This document shows, piece by piece, positions 42,290 through 50,131 of a stretch of 64,000 nucleotides of DNA. Where the stretch lies: the NCBI GenBank assembly GCA_024399065.1, contig JAKSIB010000005.1:100363-164362 (forward strand), written 5' to 3'. The stretch's first letter is position 1. The number at the start of each line of letters is the position of its first letter. The position numbers were made by a program, and so were the translations under genes. This stretch comes from Fibrobacter sp. (GTDB taxonomy: Bacteria > Fibrobacterota > Fibrobacteria > Fibrobacterales > Fibrobacteraceae). The notes beneath the pieces are model-generated. The model was not told the origin of the DNA. It searched no databases and saw only the letters and a list, made by a program, of their open reading frames with translations.

Positions 42290-43636
42290 ATGATGCGAAA
42301 AACTAAGATGGGTGAATGTCAGTTGATGCGTATGAGTTGTATAATGTGGTTGGAACAACAGCTGGCAAAGGGTAATATCCCTTCTTGTCCTACTCCAACA
42401 CCTACACCAATTTCATCGCCTGATCCTGAACCCGAGCCAATCGGTCTTCCACCAAAGACTTGGCGGGCAAGATATGAATTGACGCCCGAATTACTTGAAG
42501 GTTTGATGATGACCTATGACGATGTTGTTGCAATCCTGTTGCACATGCCTGAAATATATGCCGAGGAAGGTGGAGATATAAATCTTGAAAACTCATCGGT
42601 TGCCGTTGTAAAGCAGGACGGTGAAACCTTGATAATGGATGTCACACTTGACTGTGAAGATTGGTATCGGGTACATACGAATATAGAAGTTGAATTTATC
42701 GCTTTCAGTGACCTGAGTGATGTCACTGATATGAGCCATATGTTCGAAAGGCATTACATGCTGGAAAAGATTCCTGTATTAAATGCGCCGAATGTAACCA
42801 ATGCCGATGCTATGTTCGAAGGCTGTACAGGCTTGACGAGCATTCAGGGGAATGCGTTTCCGAACCTGGCCGGTTGTAGCCATATGTTCGAAGGCTGTAC
42901 AGGCCTGACGAGCATTCCGGATAATGCGTTCCCGAAGCTGACCGATGGTTACTCTATGTTCTATGGCTGCACGGGACTGACAAGTATCCCAGAGAATGCG
43001 TTCCCGAACCTGACCGATGGTTTTTATATGTTCGCTGACTGCAGTGGATTGACAAGTATTCCTGTGAATGCATTCCCGAAGCTGACCAATGGTCGCTGTA
43101 TGTTCGACGGCTGTTCTAGCCTGATTAGAATCCCGGAAAATGCGTTCCCGAACCTGACCGGCGGTGAAGCTATGTTCCGTGATTGTACAGGATTGACAAG
43201 CATACCTGAGAAGGCATTCCCGAACCTGACCGACGGTTTTTATATGTTCGCTGGCTGCAGTGGATTGACAAGTATTCCTGTGAATGCATTCCCGAAGCTG
43301 ACCGATGGTCACACTATGTTTTATGGCTGCACTGCATTAACAAACATAGCCGAAAATGCATTTCCGGAATTGAGAAATGGCTCTGCTATGTTCTCTGTCT
43401 GCGTCGCTCTGGCAAGCATAGCGACGAATTCTTTCCCGAAACTGACTACGGGTGATTATATGTTCCAAGGTTGTACCAGCTTGGTAAGTATTCCTGAGAA
43501 CGCATTCCCTAACTTGAGATATGGTGACTATATGTTCATTGAATGTACAGGACTGACAAGCATCGATGATAATGCTTTCCCGAAACTGACAAATGGTAAT
43601 GGTATGTTCAATGGCTGTACAAATGTTACAGACTGA
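42290..43636 (+). CDS. BspA-type leucine-rich-repeat surface protein, ending at an in-frame TGA
   Basis: Start at ATG 42290 (or 42293), five to eight nt after GAGG; ATG 42269 has no RBS. About 448 residues: a Pro/Thr/Glu linker (PTPTPTPISSPDPEPEP), an unknown domain, then twelve 24-residue BspA-type LRR units with core MF-x-GC-x-GLTSIP-x-NAFP-x-L-x-x-G. BspA-like repeats mediate surface binding in gut and oral bacteria; here an adhesin role of the virion or a secreted factor is likely. The frame stops at TGA 43634-43636, but the same frame goes on to encode a matching C-terminus (next entry). DNA-level repeats are nearly identical, favouring repeat-number change. Confidence 0.8.
   Translation: MMRKTKMGECQLMRMSCIMWLEQQLAKGNIPSCPTPTPTPISSPDPEPEPIGLPPKTWRARYELTPELLEGLMMTYDDVVAILLHMPEIYAEEGGDINLENSSVAVVKQDGETLIMDVTLDCEDWYRVHTNIEVEFIAFSDLSDVTDMSHMFERHYMLEKIPVLNAPNVTNADAMFEGCTGLTSIQGNAFPNLAGCSHMFEGCTGLTSIPDNAFPKLTDGYSMFYGCTGLTSIPENAFPNLTDGFYMFADCSGLTSIPVNAFPKLTNGRCMFDGCSSLIRIPENAFPNLTGGEAMFRDCTGLTSIPEKAFPNLTDGFYMFAGCSGLTSIPVNAFPKLTDGHTMFYGCTALTNIAENAFPELRNGSAMFSVCVALASIATNSFPKLTTGDYMFQGCTSLVSIPENAFPNLRYGDYMFIECTGLTSIDDNAFPKLTNGNGMFNGCTNVTD
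43003..43311 (+). repeat. Near-identical DNA repeats within the LRR gene
   Basis: A block of about 90 bp starting at 43003 recurs 216 bp (three 72-bp units) later with only three or so differences, including the shared TTCGCTG-CTGCAGTGG segment; a shorter pair lies at 42816 and 42888. Confidence 0.75.
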
Positions 43637-43783
43637 GCGTTAGGATTGTATAGAAACCTGAGTCAAATAGGCAAGGTAACTACTCACTACAACATGTTTA
43701 AAGATTGCGGTAAAGAACAAGACACTGGCCTAGAAGAACTCCAACAGATTCCACAGTCTTGGGGTGGCTTGGCAGAAGGCTAG
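43637..43783 (+). pseudogene. In-frame continuation of the LRR gene beyond TGA
   Basis: Reading on after TGA 43634-43636 gives 48 codons to TAG 43781-43783: ALGLYRNLSQIGKVTT, then YNMFKDCGKEQDTG and GLEELQQIPQSWGGLAEG. The MF-x-x-C unit and the closing Trp/Gly segment are a natural end for this repeat family, so the TGA interrupts what was, or is, a longer protein (TGG to TGA would be one change). Either a nonsense mutation or stop-codon readthrough. Confidence 0.7.
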
Positions 43784-43882
43784 GCAACGATACGAAGCTG
43801 GATAGCGGATCTCTGGTAGTAAGTCCACTAGACCGCTTCTACACTATGCTTGCACTAAATGGATTCCTTGAAATACTTATAA

Positions 43883-43904
43883 CCCTCCGCATAATTGCGG
43901 AGGG
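43883..43904. terminator. Bidirectional terminator
   Basis: CCCTCCGC-ATAATT-GCGGAGGG between convergent genes. Confidence 0.7.
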
Positions 43905-43919
43905 GCATTTCATACTAGG

Positions 43920-44648
43920 TCATTGATTTGTACTTTGGTTTATTTTTTGCAACAACAAGTCATGGTATTTTTCTGGGATATCATCTATGGTTATTTCCGA
44001 CTTGTTAAGTGATTTTAGGTGATCGATTAGGTTTTGCTCATCAGTTGTTGTATCCGACTGTTCATTTGTCCCTTCGAATGTTGGTTGGGATTTTCCATAG
44101 TATTCTGTAGCGGTTGCTTTGAGGTGGTCTAAGCTCTGCTTGATATTCTGGATATGCAGCGTGACGTCAGATATGTTTTTATCGGTTGCGATCAAGTCAA
44201 GTACCGCATTGATGTCATCACGAACACCGGCTACACTTTGCTGTAAATCGATTACGGGTGTATCGGAATTATTTGGCGTAAGGTCTGGTTTTCCGAGACG
44301 TTCGTACGCATCGAACAGCGTATCTGATTCAATAAGCGCATTGTTTGGATTACTGGAAAGCCAGTTCTTATATTCGTTCAGACCATGGCGTACGTCAGAT
44401 ATATTTTCTGTACTAGCGTTTTGCAATGCAGTCATAGAGATTGATTCAAAGAACGCCTTGGGATTCTGGTCACCACGGGCGGCTTCTAGTGTTTCGATAG
44501 ATTCACACATGATCTTCTGCGATTCCGTTAGTTCTGTGTCAATGCCGTTGATCATGCCGAATGCTTTGATGATTCCTTCTACGATCGGCGCATTTTCTTC
44601 TGTTTTCAACTTATTGACTTTGTAAATAAAAAGCTGCTCGTTAGTCAT
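43920..44648 (-). CDS. Hypothetical helical protein (242 aa)
   Basis: Acidic, Asn/Gln-rich, largely helical protein; the C-terminal part may form coiled coil (DDINAVLDLIATDKNISDV, IQNIKQSLDHLKATATEYY). No motif recognised. RBS GTGAGG before ATG and a minus-strand late octamer at 44670-44677 show it is a genuine late gene, one of only a few on the minus strand in this half, facing the LRR gene across a shared terminator. Confidence 0.7.
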   Translation of the reverse strand: MTNEQLFIYKVNKLKTEENAPIVEGIIKAFGMINGIDTELTESQKIMCESIETLEAARGDQNPKAFFESISMTALQNASTENISDVRHGLNEYKNWLSSNPNNALIESDTLFDAYERLGKPDLTPNNSDTPVIDLQQSVAGVRDDINAVLDLIATDKNISDVTLHIQNIKQSLDHLKATATEYYGKSQPTFEGTNEQSDTTTDEQNLIDHLKSLNKSEITIDDIPEKYHDLLLQKINQSTNQ

Positions 44649-44669
44649 GATTACCTCACTGTTATCAAT

Positions 44670-44677
44670 AGTTTATA
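44670..44677 (-). promoter_or_regulatory. Late promoter TATAAACT (minus)
   Basis: Exact octamer; forms a back-to-back pair with the + strand copy at 44699, 21 bp apart. Confidence 0.75.
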
Positions 44678-44698
44678 TGATCGATAAAACATGAAATG

Positions 44699-44706
44699 TA
44701 TAAACT
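44699..44706 (+). promoter_or_regulatory. Late promoter TATAAACT
   Basis: TATAAACTGTAG, 18 nt before ATG 44725; makes the GTG at 44710 an unlikely start. Confidence 0.75.
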
Positions 44707-44724
44707 GTAGTGTACGAGGTAACA

Positions 44725-46329
44725 ATGACTCCAGTATATTACGTTCGTGAAATCGAGAAGATTATGATAGCCTTATTGGATGTGTTCAACAATTTGCGTG
44801 TGAACAAGTATTCCGATTTGGCTAGAACAGTAAAGACCAAAACCGTTGCTGTGCCGATCGTTACCCATCAGAGTGACGACTTTGCGAACTGGATATCCAG
44901 TACGTCTACTAAGCAGCAGTTGATGTCGGTTCCTATTGCTGGGTTGCGCTTTGTGTCTAATCAGCGTGACGAGGCGAATATGGTACAACCTACATATGCC
45001 CGTGAGTTGTTGTCTACATCGCTGGAGCGTTTTATTCGTGATATTCAACCTACGCCGATGGTGTTTAACTTTGAACTTGAAGTGCTGAGCGATAATCTTG
45101 CCGATTATTTTTTCCTGAAGGAACAGATCGAGCCATATTTTAATTCATACCGTACGCTGCGTATCAAGGAATTTGATTTCGCACCTGAATTTGAACGCCC
45201 GATACCATTCAAGATTACTTGGTCGGAACAGATCGATGATGAAAAGTCCGATACGTCGAATGAATATCAGTATTATCACACGAAGTATACGATTGAGGCG
45301 CATGGTGTTATGCATCGACCGTACGAGATTCCGGCAATTATCAAATACGCACAGATGAACTTTAACGTGGATAATCTGACGCAGGACTCGCTGCAGGTGT
45401 TCGTGTACCCGGATGAAATTGCTCGCCAGAAAAAACATTTATGGGAAACTATTGAACCGTCGATACGAGAAGGCTATTCGCTACTAAAAAGTTTGACACG
45501 TACACTTATCAGACGTGGGGATGATTCTGGTAGTGAGTATTGGGAAGACAATACTATGCAGACCGTTTTCTTGACAAATCCTACTGTGTTGTCGACTACG
45601 AAGACCGGTAATCCGCTTGCTGGCGATAACCCTGTGTTGAAGGGGTACAAGGTGGATTCTGCCGGTAATTATGTGTTGGATGAAGATGGCGACCGCATCC
45701 CAATTTATGATTGGGAGGAGCTGGTTGTTGCCGATGTGGCCAGACCAACGGAAGTTCCGTCTTTTGACCTGATCCATTTGAACTTTGATGAAGATTCGTC
45801 GTTCGAGACTGATTATAGCGGTCTTGGACGTGATTTTGTCGCAGTGAATGATGCTGCCCGAGAATTCAAACCGGATATTGCCCCGGGAAATGGAAATCTT
45901 GCGCCGGGCGGATATGCAGTGGATGATTCGCAGACTGATTGGTCGCATATATTGAATTGGTTTGGCGACAATAAAGATGGGAAAATTGAATCATCTTATA
46001 CGTTCAAGGCGACACTGCAGTTCACTCAGCAGGGGGATACTGTATTTCAGTATCTTTACAACCCGAATGATGTCAAGCTAAGCGATGGTACGGTAATTCC
46101 TGCTGGCGAAGTTTGGTTTGATTGGGGTATAATGGATAACTGTCTGTACTTTACATATCATACGTCATCCACATTCAAGACGTTTAAGACTGTTGAATGC
46201 AAGTTTGACAATGAAACGATTTATTCATTCTATTTTGTGCTGTATAATGAAGGTGCCAGTGGCGCATTTGGAATTAAAACTAATTTCTCAGATACGATGA
46301 TAGCCGTTGAAACATATGAGGCTAAATAA
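44725..46329 (+). CDS. 15: Tail completion/sheath stabiliser-like protein (gp15-like)
   Basis: 534 residues from ATG 44725 (GAGG upstream). The N-terminal 210 residues follow the pattern of T4 gp15-type tail terminators: VPIVTHQSDDFANWI, VPIAGLRFV..R, PTPMVFNFELEVLSDNLADYFFLKEQIEPYFN, then an ITWSEQIDDE segment; T4-type proteins share the 'VP..Y.FEL.I.T...D...Q.LEQILP.FNP' core. The protein caps the tail and joins it to the neck. The C-terminal 300 residues are extra and unrecognised (a beta-rich, carbohydrate-binding-like end is possible). Upstream of two small basic genes in the same unit. Family call moderate. Confidence 0.6.
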   Translation: MTPVYYVREIEKIMIALLDVFNNLRVNKYSDLARTVKTKTVAVPIVTHQSDDFANWISSTSTKQQLMSVPIAGLRFVSNQRDEANMVQPTYARELLSTSLERFIRDIQPTPMVFNFELEVLSDNLADYFFLKEQIEPYFNSYRTLRIKEFDFAPEFERPIPFKITWSEQIDDEKSDTSNEYQYYHTKYTIEAHGVMHRPYEIPAIIKYAQMNFNVDNLTQDSLQVFVYPDEIARQKKHLWETIEPSIREGYSLLKSLTRTLIRRGDDSGSEYWEDNTMQTVFLTNPTVLSTTKTGNPLAGDNPVLKGYKVDSAGNYVLDEDGDRIPIYDWEELVVADVARPTEVPSFDLIHLNFDEDSSFETDYSGLGRDFVAVNDAAREFKPDIAPGNGNLAPGGYAVDDSQTDWSHILNWFGDNKDGKIESSYTFKATLQFTQQGDTVFQYLYNPNDVKLSDGTVIPAGEVWFDWGIMDNCLYFTYHTSSTFKTFKTVECKFDNETIYSFYFVLYNEGASGAFGIKTNFSDTMIAVETYEAK

Positions 46330-46640
46330 TGAAATTGATTGACCGTGTAAAGGCTATATCCAGACAGAATGCTAAACGACCTAAGGTGACGCTGCCTCCG
46401 TTGCCAAAGAAGCCGTTGCGTATTCCTGAGATTAACAAGCATCCGATGTCGATGTTTATCGAAGATCGTGAATATGATGGTAAGACGCCGCCTGATGTCA
46501 ATAACATACGGCGTATTCTGGAACGTGAACAGCCTAATGAATATGTGGCGCCGGTTGATTTGTCTGGTACGTTCTATCATTCTAACAAAGATTTAAACAT
46601 TAACAATCCCTACGGGGAATATTTCAATAGGAGAAAGTAG
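46329..46640 (+). CDS. Small basic protein with LIDRVK N-terminus (103 aa)
   Basis: Start ATG overlaps the stop of the previous gene (TAATG at 46327-46331). Begins MKLIDRVKAISRQN; the rest is Pro/Lys/Arg/Asn-rich and probably extended. Shares its first residues with the next gene product, MNLIDRVKKMSKT. No domain recognised; by context a tail or neck accessory protein. Confidence 0.65.
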   Translation: MKLIDRVKAISRQNAKRPKVTLPPLPKKPLRIPEINKHPMSMFIEDREYDGKTPPDVNNIRRILEREQPNEYVAPVDLSGTFYHSNKDLNINNPYGEYFNRRK

Positions 46641-46641
46641 C

Positions 46642-47136
46642 ATGAATCTAATTGATCGTGTAAAAAAGATGTCTAAGACTAGTGTCAAGACAACAGTAAA
46701 GCCTACGGCAACGAAATCGTCTGCCTCCGGAAACGACTTGCTGGAACGTGCCAAGAATATTGGTAACGCACAGGTTGGAAAATCTAGTGGTGGTTCGTCA
46801 AGCAATGCTGCGCTTATTGCGAAGTTCCGTGCTGAATATCAGGAATTCTTGGGTAATCTGAAGAAGATTGCCGCTGAAGAAGAAGCCAAGTTCAAGGCGG
46901 AACAGGAAGCCGCTGAAGCTAAGCAGGAACTTGTTGAAGCCGAAGCCGAAGCAGTGGCTGCCGCTGCTGTGGAAGATACTATTGCCGCAGACGCTGCAAT
47001 GGTAAGTGCCGTTGTTGTCTCGAATGATTCGGATGAGGCGAAGATTGCCAATGGCATTTGCGTAGATGAAAAGGAACAGATTCTGGTGAAGCCGGCTACT
47101 AAGAGGTCACGAAAAGCAAAGCCGGTTCTAGAATAA
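46642..47136 (+). CDS. Ala/Glu-rich helical protein with LIDRVK N-terminus (164 aa)
   Basis: Begins MNLIDRVKKMSKTS, like its neighbour, followed by a Ser/Thr/Lys linker, a long Ala/Glu/Lys helix (residues 68-125, likely single alpha helix or coiled coil) and a basic end (ATKRSRKAKPVLE). RBS TAGGAG before ATG. Ends the gp15-like unit before a strong terminator. Function unknown; the shared N-terminal peptide suggests a common docking partner. Confidence 0.65.
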   Translation: MNLIDRVKKMSKTSVKTTVKPTATKSSASGNDLLERAKNIGNAQVGKSSGGSSSNAALIAKFRAEYQEFLGNLKKIAAEEEAKFKAEQEAAEAKQELVEAEAEAVAAAAVEDTIAADAAMVSAVVVSNDSDEAKIANGICVDEKEQILVKPATKRSRKAKPVLE

Positions 47137-47153
47137 TAGATGCACAAACGTAC

Positions 47154-47181
47154 AGAGGTCAGCGTCTGCTGACCTCTTTTG
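47154..47181 (+). terminator. Rho-independent terminator
   Basis: AGAGGTCAGC-GTCT-GCTGACCTCT followed by TTG. Confidence 0.85.
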
Positions 47182-47184
47182 TAT

Positions 47185-47197
47185 TTTGAACTAATTT
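47185..47197 (+). promoter_or_regulatory. Variant late motif TTTGAACTAATTT
   Basis: Third copy of the motif, directly after a terminator and only 12 nt (from octamer end) before GTG 47205. Confidence 0.4.
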
Positions 47198-47204
47198 TTA
47201 ATAC

Positions 47205-47921
47205 GTGAAACTTGATGTGTCAAATAATAAAGTGAAGAGCGATATTGTCGTTTGTATGACGTCGTGGGCGAATCGGATTGAAAATGTCGCTCAGGTTGCT
47301 GCTGATATATGGAATGGTTTTGCCGAACCATCGAAGATTGTGCTAACATTATGCAAAGGTGAATTTCCGTATAAGAATTTGCCTAATGAATTGGCGCACA
47401 TGGTTAATGATGGGTATGTCGAATTAAACTGGGTGAACGACAACATCAAGTCGTTTAAACGATTTATTCCATATATGGCTACGCATCCAGATGAAAAAAT
47501 GACTATTGTTACCGTGGATGACGATCGGCGGTATTCCAGCATGTTTCTATATAAAATGATCACGGCCGCAATGACACACCAGAATTATGTGGTGTCCGCC
47601 GATATTTATCCAGTTGGCTGGGCTTCTTTGTATAAACCTGAATTTTTCAGGGATCGGTACCTGTGGTGTGGCCTGTCGAAGCCTATGTGCGACTATATCG
47701 TAAATAGTGACATGTGGGTATGGGCAAATTTACAGGCTAATCGGGTTCCTATATACACCGATCGGTCTTTAAATCAGGAAACCCGAGTGTTTGATGACCG
47801 CTGGGCGTTATCATGTGATTGCCATGGTGAATATCTTTTGAACGTCAGGAAGTATATTGCCGATGTATTTCGATCTCGTGGGGTTATGGTAGATTTGCGA
47901 ACGGCTGACGAGCGATTATAA
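47205..47921 (+). CDS. Glycosyltransferase-like protein (238 aa)
   Basis: The N-terminus SDIVVCMTSWANRIENVA, the KIVLTLCKGEFPYKNLP segment and the TVDDDRRYSS nucleotide/metal-binding motif near residue 104 fit a family of GT-A-type glycosyltransferases seen in capsule and LPS loci (pattern IVVSLTS...R...V...L.Q....IVL.L...EFP...LP...DDD..Y). The acceptor is unknown; placed next to fibre genes it may decorate a virion protein or alter the host surface. The start is uncertain: GTG 47205 is only a few nt from the presumed transcript start and has no RBS; GTG 47217 or 47232 are alternatives. Confidence 0.65.
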   Translation: MKLDVSNNKVKSDIVVCMTSWANRIENVAQVAADIWNGFAEPSKIVLTLCKGEFPYKNLPNELAHMVNDGYVELNWVNDNIKSFKRFIPYMATHPDEKMTIVTVDDDRRYSSMFLYKMITAAMTHQNYVVSADIYPVGWASLYKPEFFRDRYLWCGLSKPMCDYIVNSDMWVWANLQANRVPIYTDRSLNQETRVFDDRWALSCDCHGEYLLNVRKYIADVFRSRGVMVDLRTADERL

Positions 47922-47924
47922 ACT
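47917..47924 (+). promoter_or_regulatory. Late promoter TATAAACT
   Basis: Contains the TAA stop codon of the glycosyltransferase gene; 30 nt before ATG 47955. Confidence 0.75.
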
Positions 47925-47954
47925 ATCTGATGATCCCATAACAGGTAATTAGAT

Positions 47955-48158
47955 ATGGCTGGACTGCTGGTTCACATGCGTTATATTAACCGTATAGAAG
48001 CTAATTCGCACAAGCCGGTGCGAGGTGACCTTGTTTTGGGTGAAGATGGTGGGTTATCGGTGAAAACCATGATGTTAACCCTATCTAGTAGTGGTGGTCT
48101 TTGTAAAAAGACCGCTGATTGTGTCATTCCGTTGAAATATGGCACTGATATAGACTAA
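47955..48158 (+). CDS. Small hypothetical late protein (67 aa)
   Basis: Short beta-type protein (RGDLVLGEDGGLSVKTMML), no motif recognised. First gene of a late unit with the collagen-like and fibre-associated proteins, 11 bp before the next start. RBS AGGTAATTAG is weak. Possibly an adaptor for the fibre genes that follow. Confidence 0.65.
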   Translation: MAGLLVHMRYINRIEANSHKPVRGDLVLGEDGGLSVKTMMLTLSSSGGLCKKTADCVIPLKYGTDID

Positions 48159-48169
48159 GTGAGGTTTAC

Positions 48170-48664
48170 ATGACGGCAGTTGTACATTTTTTTGAAACAG
48201 ATCGTGGCCCGGCTAAATATGACTATAATTCGTTAGCCAATATTCCACCGAAAAGCGAACTTATCGGACCAAAAGGTGATGACGGTAAAGACGGCGTAGA
48301 TGGTAAAGATGGCGCCGATGGCAAAGATGGGATTGATGGTAAAGACGGAAAAGATGGGACACCGGTCACATTTAAGATGTCGCCTGCGTCAAAAACTGAT
48401 GAACACCCAAATGGCGGAATCGAATTAACCGTTTCGGATGCGGATCATACCGCAGTTACGAATATATGGAATGGTAATGACGGTGAATCTTATCCTAAGT
48501 TCGATGATGATGATATTTATAAATATATTGATGATATGTTTGTTGAAACGATGTCCGTAGCTGCACCGGGGGCACAGACGTTGCCATATTTTGAAATATC
48601 AGACGAAGAACAGGAACGATTGAATAAGTTATCCGACGCCGAAGAATATGGAGTGGAGGTCTAA
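48170..48664 (+). CDS. Collagen-like fibre protein (164 aa)
   Basis: Residues 35-63 are nine collagen-type G-x-y triplets (PKGDDGKDGVDGKDGADG...), which form a trimeric stalk and are common in phage tail-fibre and neck-appendage proteins. The N-terminal 30 residues would be the attachment part and the C-terminal 100 residues a small acidic head domain. RBS GTGAGG before ATG; overlaps nothing but ends one base before the next ATG region. Part of the 47955-49975 late unit. Confidence 0.75.
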   Translation: MTAVVHFFETDRGPAKYDYNSLANIPPKSELIGPKGDDGKDGVDGKDGADGKDGIDGKDGKDGTPVTFKMSPASKTDEHPNGGIELTVSDADHTAVTNIWNGNDGESYPKFDDDDIYKYIDDMFVETMSVAAPGAQTLPYFEISDEEQERLNKLSDAEEYGVEV

Positions 48665-48665
48665 T

Positions 48666-49253
48666 ATGGATGCCAATGAAGTAGATATTACAGAAGCTGG
48701 TGTGCAGTTGAAGCATTTGTCTGAATATCATCGGACATTGACTGGCTTTTTGAATGTGATGTTTGAGCAGAATAAAACCGATATTGATGAAATCGTTCAT
48801 GACGCCAACGATATAATTTTTGAACCGGGACAGGATGTTAGCCAAGTAATTGTTGATTATTTTGCAAAGCATAATCCACCATATTCAATGAAGTTCATGA
48901 GTAAGGTTGGTACTGTTACAAACACATTGAAAAATGTTCCGGCGGATTGTACAAATGGATTTATCATAAACGCCATTTGCCTTTGGGATATTGATCAGGT
49001 TGCGACTGAGCAGAAGCCAAATTATCATCGTGCCATTATTCTTGAATTAACTGATATTTCTAGTAGTAAAAAGGTTAATCCGAAGTATAAATATGTCGCT
49101 CGTGTTGGTATCAGTGAAGGGTCTAAGCCGTCCACATATCCTACTATTGAGTGGCAGGCGTTGGCAACATTTACGTATGTATATACCAAGGCAGAAGTTG
49201 ACGCTAAGATAAAGGATTTGTCTGATCGTATTGCTGCATTGGAGAGTAAGTAG
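48666..49253 (+). CDS. Fibre-associated protein with trimeric coiled-coil end (195 aa)
   Basis: ATG 48666 is preferred (GGAGG 7 nt upstream). The N-terminal 60 residues are helical; the middle VPADCTNGFIINAICLWD...YHRAIILELTD is beta-rich and resembles receptor-side segments of phage fibres; the end YTKAEVDAKIKDLSDRIAAL is a coiled coil that would trimerise. Together with the collagen-like protein it likely forms a host-binding appendage. No closer family recognised. Confidence 0.65.
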   Translation: MDANEVDITEAGVQLKHLSEYHRTLTGFLNVMFEQNKTDIDEIVHDANDIIFEPGQDVSQVIVDYFAKHNPPYSMKFMSKVGTVTNTLKNVPADCTNGFIINAICLWDIDQVATEQKPNYHRAIILELTDISSSKKVNPKYKYVARVGISEGSKPSTYPTIEWQALATFTYVYTKAEVDAKIKDLSDRIAALESK

Positions 49254-49261
49254 GGGGAATT

Positions 49262-49975
49262 ATGGGCGTACTTATGCATTGCGGGTTCGTAAAATTGATT
49301 GAGCGTCATTTGAATAGACTTACTGGAACCGATTGTTCGAAATCTGACCCTGTTGTTGAAAATGAACCTTTCGAGAGTGGACCGTTAACTATTTCGCTTG
49401 AGAATGGAAAATGGGTGGCAAAACTGGATGACACCATCCGAGAAGGCTTTGACCTTACCCGAACGTATATTGTCGATTCAATTGAATATAATAGGACCCC
49501 GCCCGCCGGTAAGGTTGGGACAATGTGCGTTCCGTTTGCGTACAATGTGAGTAAGGTAAGTGGTGCGAAGATATACCAAATTACCGCATTGCAGCGCAAT
49601 GACGATACCCACCTGCCTACAAAGATTTTGTATGCAGAATATCCAGAAAATACTATTGTACCGGCAAACATGCCTGTCGTTATTATTGGGGATGGAACCG
49701 GTAATTTGCAGTTCGGCGATGAGTCGTTTGAAATTACTCAAAAGATTGTTGGTATGCCCATCGACAACTATGGTGTGGCCTACGGTTCTTATTCGGTGTA
49801 TAAGGTTACTGAAGATGATCCGAATCTGCATAAAATTTATGGATTTGCTGCCAGAGATAGTGTGAATCAAGCTGGCACCGAATTTTTTACTGGTGATCCG
49901 GTTAGAGCCGGTGTAGGCGCTTCGATTCCGCCATTTAAATGTTATGTCATAGATGTATATCCATATGATACTTGA
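49262..49975 (+). CDS. Hypothetical surface-type protein (237 aa)
   Basis: Residues 70-120 (DSIEYNRTPPAGKVGTMCV, then VPFAYNVSKVSGAKIYQI) resemble a beta-domain often seen at the ends of secreted proteins of gut Bacteroidota (a '.Y.RTF....W.TLCLPF' pattern), so this may be a host-derived adhesion domain. RBS AGGGGG before ATG. The third insertion element begins directly behind it: its TGAC target includes this gene's TGA stop codon. Function inferred from location behind fibre genes. Confidence 0.6.
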   Translation: MGVLMHCGFVKLIERHLNRLTGTDCSKSDPVVENEPFESGPLTISLENGKWVAKLDDTIREGFDLTRTYIVDSIEYNRTPPAGKVGTMCVPFAYNVSKVSGAKIYQITALQRNDDTHLPTKILYAEYPENTIVPANMPVVIIGDGTGNLQFGDESFEITQKIVGMPIDNYGVAYGSYSVYKVTEDDPNLHKIYGFAARDSVNQAGTEFFTGDPVRAGVGASIPPFKCYVIDVYPYDT

Positions 49976-49996
49976 CATAGAATAACCGACCGCAAG

Positions 49997-50019
49997 ATGC
50001 CATCCCTTTAGGGTGGCAT
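49997..50019 (+). repeat. LE hairpin of the tnpB-only element
   Basis: ATGCCATCC/GGGTGGCAT stem with one T.G pair; flanked by an outer CCGACC/GGTCGG pair. Confidence 0.75.
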
Positions 50020-50096
50020 ATAGGTCGGCAATGTATGTAAAGAAAATATTACAATCTGTATGATGTAGAAATAATTATATTTTTGAGTAGAAAACA

Positions 50097-50104
50097 TATA
50101 AACA
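50097..50104 (+). promoter_or_regulatory. Late-promoter-like TATAAACA for the third tnpB
   Basis: One mismatch at the last position, 27 nt before ATG 50132; inside the element. Confidence 0.55.
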
Positions 50105-50131
50105 ATAGTTGAAGTCAAGAAATTAAGTCTT

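Noticed and set aside
43634..43636. Genome-wide recoding of TGA
   Set aside because: Several clearly real genes end in TGA in this window (9905, 30041, 49975).
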